Below are positions 48,303-58,689 of a stretch of 64,000 nt of DNA, one piece after another. The stretch lies in contig WNYE01000097.1 in assembly GCA_021396245.1 (NCBI GenBank), positions 62,001 through 126,000 on the forward strand. Reading direction: 5' to 3'. The position numbers and the translations under genes were made by a program. Position 1 is the first letter of the stretch; each line of letters begins with the position of its first letter. This DNA comes from Sporothrix humicola (Eukaryota > Ascomycota > Sordariomycetes > Ophiostomatales > Ophiostomataceae). The notes beneath the pieces are model-generated. The model did not search any database, was not told the origin of the DNA, and saw nothing but the letters and a program-made list of their open reading frames with translations.

Positions 48303-49740
48303 AGTCTGGGAATCGAGTCCGTCGACAGTTGCCCGGCGTAGGGCTGCAACGAAAGAGAGGCGAAAGAGGCCAAAGAGAGAGATTCTGGCATATGGATTCA
48401 ACTCCTCTTGCCGATCAGTTCCAAATAAAGATGGCCGAGGCGACGACGATGCCCAAAAGGAGCCGTCAGATAACGTCTGTGAGGATCGAGGAGGGCGTGA
48501 GAAGTTCAAAAGGACTGTTGGGATCATGAGGATGCCGCGATGTTGCGCTGTTGACCATCAACGTCTTTTTTGGAGTACTTTTGTCGATGCCTGTCCTTGT
48601 TCATCGCCCGTTTACCTTCCTGAAAGACATCGAGTGGCATCATAATCACAACGGCATGATCCTCGGCCGCCTGGACCTTGCAGTCGTCGTCATTCGTCAT
48701 TCGATTCGCCGCGATGTTCCATTGATTCCGTATTACGACATTCAAAAAGGACTCCCAGATAGCCTCAAGGGATGAGGATGATAGGAGATGCAAAATCAAA
48801 ATCAGGACAGCCTCTTCCGCACACTACGGAGTAACAAAACTAAACTACTCAATAAGATACGTGATGCATCGAGTGCAACGCCCCCCTCTTTTGTCGTCAT
48901 TGTGATCAGCATCTTGCTTTGTGGATTTTGGATTTTTGGGAGGGTTTGATCCTGTGATCCTGAGGGAGATTCTGAAAACAACTGAAAAAGGACTCAGTCT
49001 GAATTTTACGCCCAGAGCCGGCTTCTCCTTCACCTTGACATCGTGGCCTTGAAGATGGAGTTGATGGGGCAAGAGAGGAGTTGACAAGAGTCTAACAACA
49101 GAACCGATGTGACCCTGGAAACCGATATTGTCAACAGTCGAGGCTCGAGGGTCTGGCCTCTCATGAACTTGCTTTTTCCTTGAAAGTTTTCATCTTGTCT
49201 GCCACTCATTGCCCTGTTTGGAGTCTGAACTCGAATGAAATTGCAACCTCGCTGGCCAATTCGTCTTTGAAACAAGGGTTCTGTGTCTCTTTGTGTCTCT
49301 TTCGGTGTCTTTGGTTACCATTGTGCCATTTTGTCTTTTCCTCCCTGCCTCTCCCACTTTAGCTGTCACTCTGTTTATTTCATGCCCTGCTGTTTTTACG
49401 GCCTTTTCTCTTCAAGCTCGCGGCTTGCTGTTTGCCGGTATTGTAGGCTTGTCTTGTGTTGCTTTGGGCGCTGTTTGTGTGTTCTGACAGCGATTTTGAC
49501 AGGGCCCTCCCTGTTGAATGTTGAGTCGTTAACTGACACTCATATTAAAATGCGAATTACGGAGTACGTTAGCGTGCTGTTTGAATAAAGCCGTCGCCAA
49601 TGCACCCCAAAACCCCTCTTGAAAGTCGGCCAAAATACTGCTAAAACGCCCGCACCGGCGCCACGTCGAGAAGACGATGCTGGAAGAAGTGATTCGCATG
49701 AAGTTGACACACGCTGTATGTCGTATATGGAGGAGGCCCA
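48303..49740. other. Intergenic sequence left of the island
   Basis: No supported gene. It contains TACGGAGTA at 48825 and 49558, and TATGTCGTA at 49717, only about 16 bp from the broken end of the helicase fragment. The stretch 49260-49500 is pyrimidine-rich on the plus strand. Confidence 0.5.
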
Positions 49741-50640
49741 CCATTTCGTGCCCGGTGGCAGAGTGCGGAGGTCGTCCAGCAAGGCTGTGATCTTGGACGG
49801 CAAGCGGATGTGCCCCCCATCTGCAGAGCCTGGCAGTGTGCCACTGGCCAAGCCGAACACATGGGCTCCGGAGCCTCTTCCCAGACGGCACTGCTCGTCG
49901 ACAACGGACGCTACCGGGCAGGATGGCTGGTGGCCGCAGGCCATTTTCTGGGACGATGACGGCAGCTTGTTGGCACATCCGCTGCAGGTGAACTTTGAGG
50001 CAGCGCGAAAACATGGCCAGGCTGTCGCCAGCAAACAAAACTTCGGTCAGCTCGAGCGTCGACGAGCACTGCCGACAGACGACAGGCCCCCGGGTTGTGT
50101 TGCATGTTGAAGACATCGATACAAAAGGCCGTAGCGGGCCGGCAGGCGGATGGCGGTCTTGGGGCGGCGCAGGATCAGATCAGGTTGGAGGACAGCAGCA
50201 TGAGGCGCTTGGTGGCCTTTTCGACGTCACCGGCCTTCCAGGGGCGCGCAATATCGGAGTCAAAGACTTTCGGATCTGTATAGGGGTGGGCACGGACAAA
50301 ACAAAAGCGAGCAGCGCTGAGAGGTCGCTGAGGCGGTTCTGGATGGGCATGCCGGTGACGGCCCCGTGCGATACAGCGGCGAGAGCGCATGCGGCCGTGG
50401 CTCGGGTGGCGCTGCCGTTGCGGATGAAGTGGGCTGCGTTGTGAGTAGAGGGATTAGGAAACAAGAAGATAAAAAGATAAATAGACAATCAAGGACATAC
50501 CCTCCGAGAATAATGGGGCGCCAGCGGACACAAAAGAGGACGGACGAACAGCCGCCCTTCCATTCAGCTGCAACGGTGTCGAAGCTGGTGACGACAATGT
50601 GGATGCCGTGGAGCTCGTCGATGCCCGTCAGGTTACTCTT
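49741..50640 (-). pseudogene. SNF2-family helicase remnant, ATPase half and inter-domain region
   Basis: Pieces in successive frames match SNF2/Rad5-like fungal helicases in order: VVTSFDTVAAEWK, then a 67-nt intron (50500-50434, donor GTATGT, acceptor GCAG), then AHFIRN, VTGMPIQNRLSDL, AHPYTDPKVFDSDIARPW, LILRRPK, a Cys/His cluster (CSGCANK...ACGHQPSCP) and KITALLDDLRTLPPGTKW. Breaks: the Walker B acidic pair of DEAH is replaced by GG (ILGGAH). A frame change follows LSALLAFV. TGATC is duplicated before LRRPK, creating a stop. More shifts occur in the zinc region. The Walker A part is missing upstream and all C-terminal motifs are missing downstream. It cannot encode an active enzyme. The missing next segment lies at 63395-63617. 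Confidence 0.8.
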
Positions 50641-50699
50641 TCGTGGTTGCGTGAATAATTTCATTTATAAACTATGTACTCTTGTGTCCCCTTCTGTCC

Positions 50700-51986
50700 T
50701 TAAATCTCCAGGGAGGCCTTTGGCGTCCACACGGTCTGCGCCAAGTCGACCTCTACAATCTTGTCAATGGCCAGAATGTAAAGCTTGTCGCCGGCCAGCG
50801 CAAAATTGGCCAGCTCAATCTCGGGCGACTGCGTGCCCAGGATGTACTCCTTGTTAAAGAGGCCAATCACCTTGCCCGCCGTGTTCCGCACCACGATGCC
50901 CTCGTACTCGCCCGTCCACAGCCGGCCGTAATCATCGACCTTTGTTCCGTCGGCCGCGCCGCTGCGAGCGAAGCCAAACGTCCTTTTGGAGGTGGGCACA
51001 AACCCGGAAGAAGCCGCGAGGTCGTATTGGTAGATGACGGAGATGCCGGCACTGGCCGGGTTCGCGCCAGCACCCGTCCCGGTCTCCGTCCCGGTCTCCC
51101 CCGGATACGGCGTCTCGGTAAAGTAGATGATCTGGTTGGCGGCGTCAATGGCCACGCCATTCGGGTTCTGGTTATCGCTGCGCGTGAGCACCGGCCGGAG
51201 CGTCTGTGTCTCGAGGGTGAACCGCCAGATGGCGTCCGGCACAGAAATGTTGCGCGTTCCCGTGGCATTGGTCCACCCGTGGATGTCGAGCGTCGTGAAA
51301 AAGACGTGCGTCTCGCGGGTCGCGCGGGCATACACAATGCTGACATCGTCCACACTGGGCAGCTCGAGGCCGAAATACGAGTTGAGGACGACCTCGTTTT
51401 CGAGTGTTTCCGGGTCGATCCGCAGGATGCCCGACGAGCCATTGTTGGACCCCGAGAGCGTCACGTACACGAACCCGTTGTGGTAGATGCCGCCATTGTA
51501 GTTGGTTGGCTGGAAGGCGGGGAGGTTGGAGGGTGGTGGAAGCGACAGTTTGGTGACATTGAACGAGGTCAAGTCCATCTTGTACACGTCGGTCGACCCC
51601 GAAATGACCGACGACGTGAACCACAGCTCGTTGCGGTCGTACACCCACGCGCCCATTTCGTACGCATTCGGGCCGTCGACGGTTGCTACCGTGCGGATGC
51701 TGGGGGAGGCGCCGAGAATGGCGTCAAACTCGGCGTCGTAGGAGATGGCGGCTACCTGTTGTGCCGATTTCAGGGCACTGTTTACAGTGTCATTGCCCGT
51801 CGTCGTGCTGTCGACAAAGTCTTTCGTGATGTTGGACGAAAACGGTGCCTCCAGGAGGTACTGGTACGTGGCCGGCAGCAACGCAATTGGTGCCGTCGAC
51901 GCCGTCGACGACGCCGAGTTTGTGCACTGGCCGGTCCAAGTGAATAACAACAGAGCCGCGGCAACAAGCTGAAGCCTGGTAGACAT
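50700..51986 (-). CDS. Secreted lactonase of the SMP-30/gluconolactonase type
   Basis: A 428-residue intronless protein. The signal peptide is about residues 1-21 (MSTRLQLVAAALLLFTWTGQC). The remainder is a predicted six-bladed beta-propeller with several N-glycosylation sequons. Family landmarks are the blade motifs NPNGVAIDAANQIIYFTET and KVDDYGRLWTGEYEGIVV, which carry the Asn and Asp metal ligands typical of SMP-30 lactonases. These enzymes open sugar or other small lactones in a divalent-metal-dependent way. Fungal relatives include aldonolactone and pantoyl-lactone hydrolases; the substrate here is not determined. The stop codon lies only about 60 bp from the helicase remnant, which is on the same strand. 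The gene itself looks intact, with strong codon bias. Confidence 0.85.
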   Translation of the reverse strand: MSTRLQLVAAALLLFTWTGQCTNSASSTASTAPIALLPATYQYLLEAPFSSNITKDFVDSTTTGNDTVNSALKSAQQVAAISYDAEFDAILGASPSIRTVATVDGPNAYEMGAWVYDRNELWFTSSVISGSTDVYKMDLTSFNVTKLSLPPPSNLPAFQPTNYNGGIYHNGFVYVTLSGSNNGSSGILRIDPETLENEVVLNSYFGLELPSVDDVSIVYARATRETHVFFTTLDIHGWTNATGTRNISVPDAIWRFTLETQTLRPVLTRSDNQNPNGVAIDAANQIIYFTETPYPGETGTETGTGAGANPASAGISVIYQYDLAASSGFVPTSKRTFGFARSGAADGTKVDDYGRLWTGEYEGIVVRNTAGKVIGLFNKEYILGTQSPEIELANFALAGDKLYILAIDKIVEVDLAQTVWTPKASLEI

Positions 51987-54825
51987 GATGAAAGATGAGA
52001 GATAAACAACCGGTATCAGGAGGGGAATCAGTGAGGGGGATCAGTGGTGGATGGGTGAGAAAAAAAAGAAAAAAAAAAGATGATGACCCGTATGTCATGA
52101 GATAACCTTCATTTGAAGCTATATTTATGCTTGTACTACAGACTGCCCAAAATTTGCGATACCATCTGACCATGTCGTTCAAGAGCCATTTACAATTGAC
52201 CGACGGTCTCTCTGGTGTAAGCGCTGCCTTACGATTGATCACGGAGATACCGGTAACAAGGACGATGTGGAAGCATGGTTTACAGCGGTTCATTTGTTAT
52301 GCTTTACGTTTTGTCTGTATTTATTCATGAAGAGCACTTGAAAGTATCTTACATGCCGCAGTTTACGTTGCAAGTCGCCGACTCAGCATCGTCTCGGGCC
52401 ATGGCTTCTTGCCCAGACCGGGGGGTCCCCGTCGTCCAGCGGGCCCACCTCCGCTTTCCCCAGTGTTTCCCCCGCACTTCAGTGCACCTACCGATGAGGG
52501 TTAAGACCCGGGCTCAAGACAAGTTCAAGGATTGTATGTCGTACCTGATTTTTTTTTCACCAAATAATAAAAGCAAATAAATTCGAATGTTATACGGAGT
52601 AAAGAGGGCATAGACAGCCGCTGGTCAAACAAGGCTTCCATAGTACCTCCGCTAGTTAAACACCCGGCTCAGCTTGTACGGATTCTCCCCCCGCGGTACC
52701 GGCACCGGCACGTACCGGTTCGCGGCCTGCTCCCACACATAACAGCACCACAGAGCCACTTTATGCTTGTAACCTTGTTTCGGGCGCTACCAGCTTTCCC
52801 GCGTCCAGCATATCTATCACCTGTCAGGCAATCCACCAAAGGAGAAAAAGAAAAAGAAAAAAGAAAAAGAAAAAAACGGGAGTGGCGTTTCTTGTGCAAC
52901 ATATGATGCGATCAATACTAGACGACGACGGCCCTGGATAAGACAGTATGCGAGTGGAGTGCGCTTGCCTGGCGGAGGGTGCACCGTTGAGCTCGTCGTG
53001 CCTCTCGTACGGCGTCATGTGCGGCCGAAGACTGATCGCCGGACCGTGGGAGTTTTCCATTTTTTTTTATAAATATTTTTTTACGTTTCTGGCTGCCATC
53101 TGTTCTTGGATTGTTTCTTTATGCATGCCTATAACCTTCTCAAATACAAGGACACGCAGAAGCCGCACACAGGAAGCAGAGTCATTCAACGACTTCGCCA
53201 ATAACCATATATAAAATTTGGCCGGGGTTTCTTTCGCCTTGAACAGGTTGGGTACCATTTAATAAACCACTTTCAATAAAATTATCATGCTTGTTTGCTT
53301 AACTAAGGTCTGCGTGTACAGGTCCGACGGCGCATCCGGTCTAGATATGTTGGCAGGTGTTCCGAAAGGGGGGGGGGGAGGGGAGGCAGACAGTAGATCC
53401 ACTCTCCCGATCAGGTGGAGTTCAGTCATTTAAGAATTAAACGCGACTCAGGTAGAGTCATGGCAGAATCGACCACCTCAGCGGCAGCGTAGTCGGAGGC
53501 AAACGGGTCCTTGGAAGACATAGAGTAGCGTAAAAGACACTGGCGCCAACGGGCTGGGCTCCTGTTCGAGAGTAAACAAAGAATCGTTTCATTTAATGTC
53601 TGCCAGTACGCAGGCCCTTTTTAAATAGAACAATAAATACCCTTGCCGCGCACTTCGAGACTGCCACGTGTTACACCCATTGAATAGGAAGATTCCCTTA
53701 GTTCCTGTATATAAATCTCGCTTCTTCTTGTGATTTCTTCTTTAAGGGTTTTTTTTTATTATTAAAAAAAATAGCCCTTCGTTTTTTAAAAGTGAAAACA
53801 AATCCCGGATACGCTTTCCTTACTTGTAAAGAGTCGTCACATTGTCTTCTCATTTGACTCAGAGCCTAGCCTGGCCAAGATTAATATACATATACATACT
53901 CACCTAAAGAGTATAACATTATACGGAGTCACCCTTAATGTCTTTGCCGTTGAGGTACTCGTCTCGTCTGTGGGCCGCCCTCGAGATTTACAAGCGAGTG
54001 CGGAGGCAATGTCTGAAAAGCAGCACCGTCTTGTCCAGCTAAAGACCCAACCATCATCGTTGACAGCATCCTGGCCGTGCTTCGTGAGGTGGCGTTGTGT
54101 TTCCTACTTGTCGAATTTGTGTGGCACGACGCAGCGGTGCTTGTCACGGATGAGGTAGTCTGTCTTATCGAAGCGTCGAGGCGCGCGCGGGACCTAGGGA
54201 GGATGTCTTTAGCAGGCATCGTGGGGAGTAGACAGGAGGGCGGTTGTCGTCTGTATTCTGACCACGCACGCCTTCACTCGAACCAGGAAAGAGAAGTCAG
54301 CGATAAAGAAGGCGATTTATACACGATCAACAAGCTTATCGAGATAGTACCGCACGTTACTTTCTTACACACTGTTACTGGTCAATTGATGCCACGGTTT
54401 GGCCCTTCTCTTTTCCAAACTCTGATGCAAGCGCTCGGATGAGCCCTTCCCCCCCAATTTTCTTCCAATTGGAAGTGCTAAGCAGCGCGTCTTCGATATC
54501 CAGACTTTAGAATAAAACACAAAAGCTTTGTATCGCACAAAATACGACAGCGAAAATGCTTGACATTTTCGTGGGCCTCTTCTTTTGCGACCCCCAAGGA
54601 ATGACGCTAACCCAGCACGTCATTAACAAAACAATGCAAGTGTTCCTATGTCGTACTCCGTAGTGATACAACATCGGACCCCGATAACGCAATGTGCCGC
54701 TAAGAGATATTATTTGTAAAGAATGCGACTTTTGTGCGTTTCCCCTCAAAAGTCAAATATCAAGCAGTGGCTCTGCCGATGAATAAATATCAAACTTCCT
54801 TCACGATGTGTGAAGTACCGCAAAA
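51987..54825. other. Relic-rich intergenic region
   Basis: AT-rich sequence with GC-rich islands that look like decayed coding DNA (52655-52786 and about 54040-54178, both minus strand). It contains TACGGAGTA (52593), TATGTCGTA (52535) and the fused motif TATGTCGTACTCCGTA (54647-54662). There is an 11-nt G-run at 53368-53378 and a T/A-rich inverted repeat near 53745-53782 (AAGGG...CCCTT). No intact gene is visible. Confidence 0.5.
52652..52786 (-). pseudogene. Possible C-terminal relic of an unidentified gene
   Basis: Forty-four codons, open between stops, have the GC-ending codon bias of the confirmed genes. They read KHKVALWCCYVWEQAANR, then a VPVPVPRGENPYK segment, and end SRVFN followed by TAG. 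The bias stops abruptly upstream at another in-frame stop. The hydrophobic start and the WEQ..NR pattern faintly recall a transporter C-terminus, but I cannot assign a family. Confidence 0.25.
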
Positions 54826-54921
54826 CGGAGATCCGGAGATGCTTCAATCTGGGGATACGTCAACCAGTGTCGACAAAATAAAATAAAACATAAAAACCGG
54901 AAATCCGGAGATGCCTCAACC
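54826..54921 (+). promoter_or_regulatory. Paired CGG-N4-CCG sites upstream of the MFS gene
   Basis: CGGAGATCCG (54826-54835) and CGGAAATCCG (54898-54907) are inverted CGG half-sites with a 4-nt spacer, the binding pattern of Zn2Cys6 activators. They sit in a longer direct repeat (21 of 24 positions identical, 72 bp apart), about 310-390 bp upstream of the transporter start. Pathway-specific control is likely; the factor is unknown. Confidence 0.45.
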
Positions 54922-55218
54922 CGTGTAAACAGATGTCATGTAAACTGCATCGTCAAATTCTACAGTATATTGCATCATCTTCTGCCCTTTTTTTTCTCCA
55001 AACATCCTAGGATCATGACAAGAATGACAAAAAAATGCTTGGAAATGGAACAGTCTGCGGTCCAGCCGCCGAGGTGTACTGGGAGAGGAAGTCTCACAGA
55101 TACAAATCGGCGGTGCTATTTAACCTGACGGCGCCGCATATGTAGGTGTACCTATGTAGCGAATTAAGTGGCAGGCTCTTGCTGCATTCGGGACAACTTG
55201 AAAAGAAAGTGCATCAAT

Positions 55219-57180
55219 ATGGCGGAAAAATCGACAATCATCATCGATGCCCAGCCGGCGGCTGGAACCACGGACTCGGACAACGACTCGTCACTCAATA
55301 AGCGCGCCAACTTCACTGGAGACGCGTTCGTCTCTGGAGGAGCCGTGGAACTTTATGCGCCAATCCCGCAGTATGAAGGGAAACACAGATATGATCCAAC
55401 TGCTGAATGGACCGCAGCGGAGGAGAAGAAACTCGTTCGGAAGGTGAGACCGTTGCTGTCCCTCGTCTCTTGGGTTGTACGAATGCCTCTCCTTTTCATT
55501 TAGCCGTATGCTGACGGTTCCACTCGTGGAAAGCTGGACAAGAGAATCTGCTCTTGGGTCTGCCTGATGTTCTTTGCCCTCCAACTGGACCGTGGCAACA
55601 TCTCACAAGCCTTGAGTGACAACATGTTGGATGACCTCGGCTTGACCACCAACAACTACAACTACGGTATGATGATCTTCTATCTCTGTTTTCTGTCGGC
55701 GGAGGTTCCATCGCAGATGGTGTCAAAGAAACTGGGACCCGACGTTTGGATCCCGATTCAAATGGTTGTGTGGAGCGTCATTGGCATCTGCCAGGGCTTG
55801 GTGCAAGGCCCAAAGGGCTTCTACGCGACCCGTGCGCTGCTTGGACTGGTTGAAGGTGGTTTCATTCCAGATGCTCTCCTTTACCTGTCGTATTTTTATA
55901 CGAACAAAGAGCTTCCCATGAGGGTGAGCTTCTTTTATTGCGCATCCAATGGCACATTTATTGTTGCGGCGTTTTTGGCATATGGCATCCTCCATATGGG
56001 CTCCGTTGGAGGCTGGCAGGGATGGCGCTGGCTCTTCGTTATCGAGGGTGCATTGACGGCGATTATCGGCATCATCTCTTGGTTTTACTTGCCTCCTAGT
56101 CCGACACAAACAGCCAGTTGGTTTCGTGGCAAAAATGGATGGTTTACGGAACGAGAGGAAGTCATTATGGTCAATCGAGTCTTGCGCGATGACCCTGCAA
56201 AGGTACGTGAACCAAGAAACAACATCACGGTACTTTGGTAGTACAACTGTGGTCACTGCTAACAATACCTACTTATAAACAGGGTGGCATGCACAACCGA
56301 CAAGGCCTTACCTGGAAGCTCCTTTGGAACTCGTTGATGGACTATGACCTTTGGCCTCTATACGCAATCAGCTGGACCTTGCTCATCCCCATCCAGCCAG
56401 TCTCGGCCTACCTCACTCTCAACCTCAAGGCCCTCGGCTTCAACACGTTCGAGACAAACCTGTTGACCATTCCGGCCTATGTCCTTTTCTTAATCCAACT
56501 GGTCTTTTGGTCCTGGTTCTCGGAAAAGATCAATAACAGAATGGCCATTGTTGCTTTTTATTCAGTCTGGTGTCTGCCTCTGCTTCTTGCACTTGAACTC
56601 CTTCCTGCGAGTGCAAGTCCCTGGAGCTGGTATGCGGTCACTGTTCTTCTCATTGGTTTCCCATATATTCATTCCATCAATGGTAAGGAGCACCCGCGAA
56701 TCTTTCCTCTTTTTCTTACAGTACGTCGGCACCACTAACTTGTGAATTACAGTCAGTCTGGTATCGCGCAATGCTGGTTCCGTCCGCACCCGGACGGTTG
56801 GAAGCGCCATGTATAACATGATCTGCCAAGCAAGCTCCGTCATTGCGAGTCAAGTGCGTCACCATAAAGCCCTTTGCATGAGATGAGGTGTTTTGGAGAG
56901 GTTTGCGACCTATGGGTCTGCGATTAAACCCCAAAGCTAACGATCCGATTAGATCTATCGCTCAGATGACAAGCCTCTATACAGGCGTGGAAACAAGGTC
57001 CTTCTTGCCATCGTCGGTTGGAACTTGGTTATGACGGCTTTTGTCAAAGTATACTACATTTGGCGGAACAAGACTCGCGATCGCGCCTGGAACGCAATGT
57101 CACCGACTGAGAGGGATGAGTATTTGAAAACGACAAAGGACGAAGGCAGCAAGAGATTGGACTTTCGGTTTGCGCATTAA
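55219..57180 (+). CDS. MFS transporter, Dal5/Soa1-type anion:cation symporter family
   Basis: Predicted 550 residues in five exons: 55219-55443, 55504-56202, 56283-56682, 56753-56853 and 56953-57180. The introns are 60, 80, 70 and 99 nt. All junctions restore family sequence, for example LVRK/PYADG, DDPAK/GGMHNRQG, HSIN/VSLVSRNAGSVRTRTVG and IASQ/IYRSDDKPLYRRGNK. Twelve membrane spans are expected. Family marks are FFALQLDRGNISQALSDNM, ATRALLGLVEGGFIPD and FYLPPSPTQTASWF. Relatives import allantoate, sulfonates and other small organic anions; similarity is strongest to the group with yeast Soa1 (YIL166C), a sulfonate transporter. Exon 3 has an alternative acceptor at 56721 that would break the frame. 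The start 55219 is preferred over an in-frame ATG at 55168. Paired CGG-N4-CCG sites lie upstream. Confidence 0.87.
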
Positions 57181-58072
57181 ACAAGTGGTGAGCATCGATG
57201 GCGAATTTTGCGACTACCGATTGGAATAGGCACACACGAATAAGGGTCCGGCACGAACATAGACGTAGCTCAAGGAGCTGCAATTCAAGATACAGGTACA
57301 CCGTTTTAGAGACTAGACGTGATTAGAAGAGATCAGAAGAGACCAGAAGAGATCAGAAGGGATTAGAATAGATACAGAAAGCATTTGCTGCAACAGCTCC
57401 TTCCTTGTAAGGCTGCTGAAGCACAATTCCACCTAAGACGAAGAACATAAAAACCCATCGCCAATACTACAAATCATGAGCTACCGTTACGCCTTGGGTA
57501 CAGCCATTCAGCATCTGAACACAAGCTGTTCCCGTTTCATGTTCACTCTGGTGCCTGAAACAGACTACATATCGTATCTTTATGTCCTGGCAGCTGAGAA
57601 CGACATTTTTTATACTTGTTCCCTTGCCACGCACCGTCTTTCCAAAAAGTGCTTCTGCTTCCCCGGGCACTCCGGCCGCTGCACTCAGAATAAGTGCATG
57701 TGGGGAACGGGTAGCCGTTCCGGGGCTGGCCAGCGCTAGGTCGTCCACCTTGGTCCAGTAAACCTAGACCGGCACGGCATACGGTTGATTCTCTCGATTC
57801 CATACGCCTTGGACATTCTTTCGGCGACACTCTTATTATTTGCAGTCATTTCCTGCACCATTCGATGGCAATTGCAGTGTCTCGGAAGTCCACACATTTT
57901 CCGGGGGCGGGGAGAAGCCCCGAAATCTGGGGAATCCGCATATCCGCACAAGTAAAGTGTACTCCGTACCATTCTGTACTTATTATCTGTAGTCCCCTCT
58001 CGGCAGCCGCTCCGGATCAAGGCAGCCCCCAGTTCTCCGCCCTCTTTTGACCGTGTCTGCGCTTCTGTAAAC
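57181..58072. other. Intergenic region between the MFS gene and the oxidase remnant
   Basis: Holds the 3' flank of the transporter, a 10-nt tandem array (57321-57380), TACTCCGTA at 57960 and a GC-rich palindromic patch near 57900-57935 (CGGGGAGAAGCCCCG followed by CCCCGAAATCTGGGG). An 87-codon cysteine-containing frame starts at 57476 but has no signal peptide or known motif, so it is not called. Confidence 0.5.
57321..57380. repeat. Six degenerate tandem copies of a 10-mer
   Basis: Units are variants of GATCAGAAGA (GATTAGAAGA, GACCAGAAGA and so on). It lies just past the transporter 3' end. Confidence 0.75.
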
Positions 58073-58689
58073 ATGGCCTCTCCGAGTGACTACACCAGCT
58101 TCTTCGACCACGTCAGCCGCACCATTGGCGCCGAAAATGTCTCTCGCGATGGTTCGTCTGGTGCCCTCGCCGGGCACAGTGGCCAAACAGCATACGGCGA
58201 CCTGTACAAGCGTGACGCTTGAACTGCAGCGTATGAACCGCATCCTCGAGATCAACGAGGAGCTGGCGTATGCCATTGTCGAGCCCGGCGTCTCCTTTTT
58301 TTGATCTGTACGAGGAGGTGACGCGGCGCCAGCTTAAGTACAAGCGGGGCTTTGGTCCGAGCGTCGACGGCCTCTTTTCCCAGTCCAACTTGGGCTTCGT
58401 CACCAAGATAGGCATCCCCAAGACACCAGCGCCCGAGGCGTTTTGCGACGTGACAGTCAGCGTCGACAGTGAAGCCGATCTTGTGGCCCTGATCGACACG
58501 CTGGGCGATCTACTGCGGCGGCGCATCATCACCAACTCACCGTCCGTGGCCAACGTGTTCCGGCAGCTGGTGATCAGTCCGGACCCCGAGGTTGCAGCTG
58601 TGGCCAAGACACTGGTGGCACCGGACCAGGCTCTCGTATCCATGATATGCCACCGCTTACTTCCGAGACGTCCAAGCTTATTCCTCTGA
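58073..58689 (+). pseudogene. Vanillyl-alcohol-oxidase-like flavoenzyme, deleted and frameshifted
   Basis: The start MASPSDYTSFFDHVSRTIG, with ENVSRD next, matches the N-terminus of VAO-type FAD oxidases that act on 4-substituted phenols. A stop follows near 58219. Homology resumes in a second frame (LELQRMNRILEINEELAYAI, then VEPGVSFF). It continues in a third frame (DLYEEVTRRQLK), jumps to GFGPSVDGLFSQSNLGFVTK, and ends after the region of VANVFRQLVISPDPEV. The second shift is a 7-T run (58296-58302) where six T would keep the frame. About 100 residues are missing before LELQRMNR, about 90 before GFGPSVDG, and the C-terminal half is gone. Decay is by indels and deletions, not by C-to-T mutation as in RIP. 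Confidence 0.75.

Noticed and set aside
47918..48391. A 157-codon minus-strand frame across the minisatellites
   Set aside because: Repeats of LLLCSSAP and QGQAQGQA are translations of the tandem DNA repeats; there is no independent coding evidence.
49900..50640. RIP as the cause of helicase decay
   Set aside because: The remnant remains GC-rich; the visible damage is indels, a duplication and truncation, not widespread C-to-T change.
50682..51947. A 421-codon open frame antisense to the lactonase
   Set aside because: The minus-strand frame has a signal peptide and beta-propeller motifs; the antisense frame has neither.
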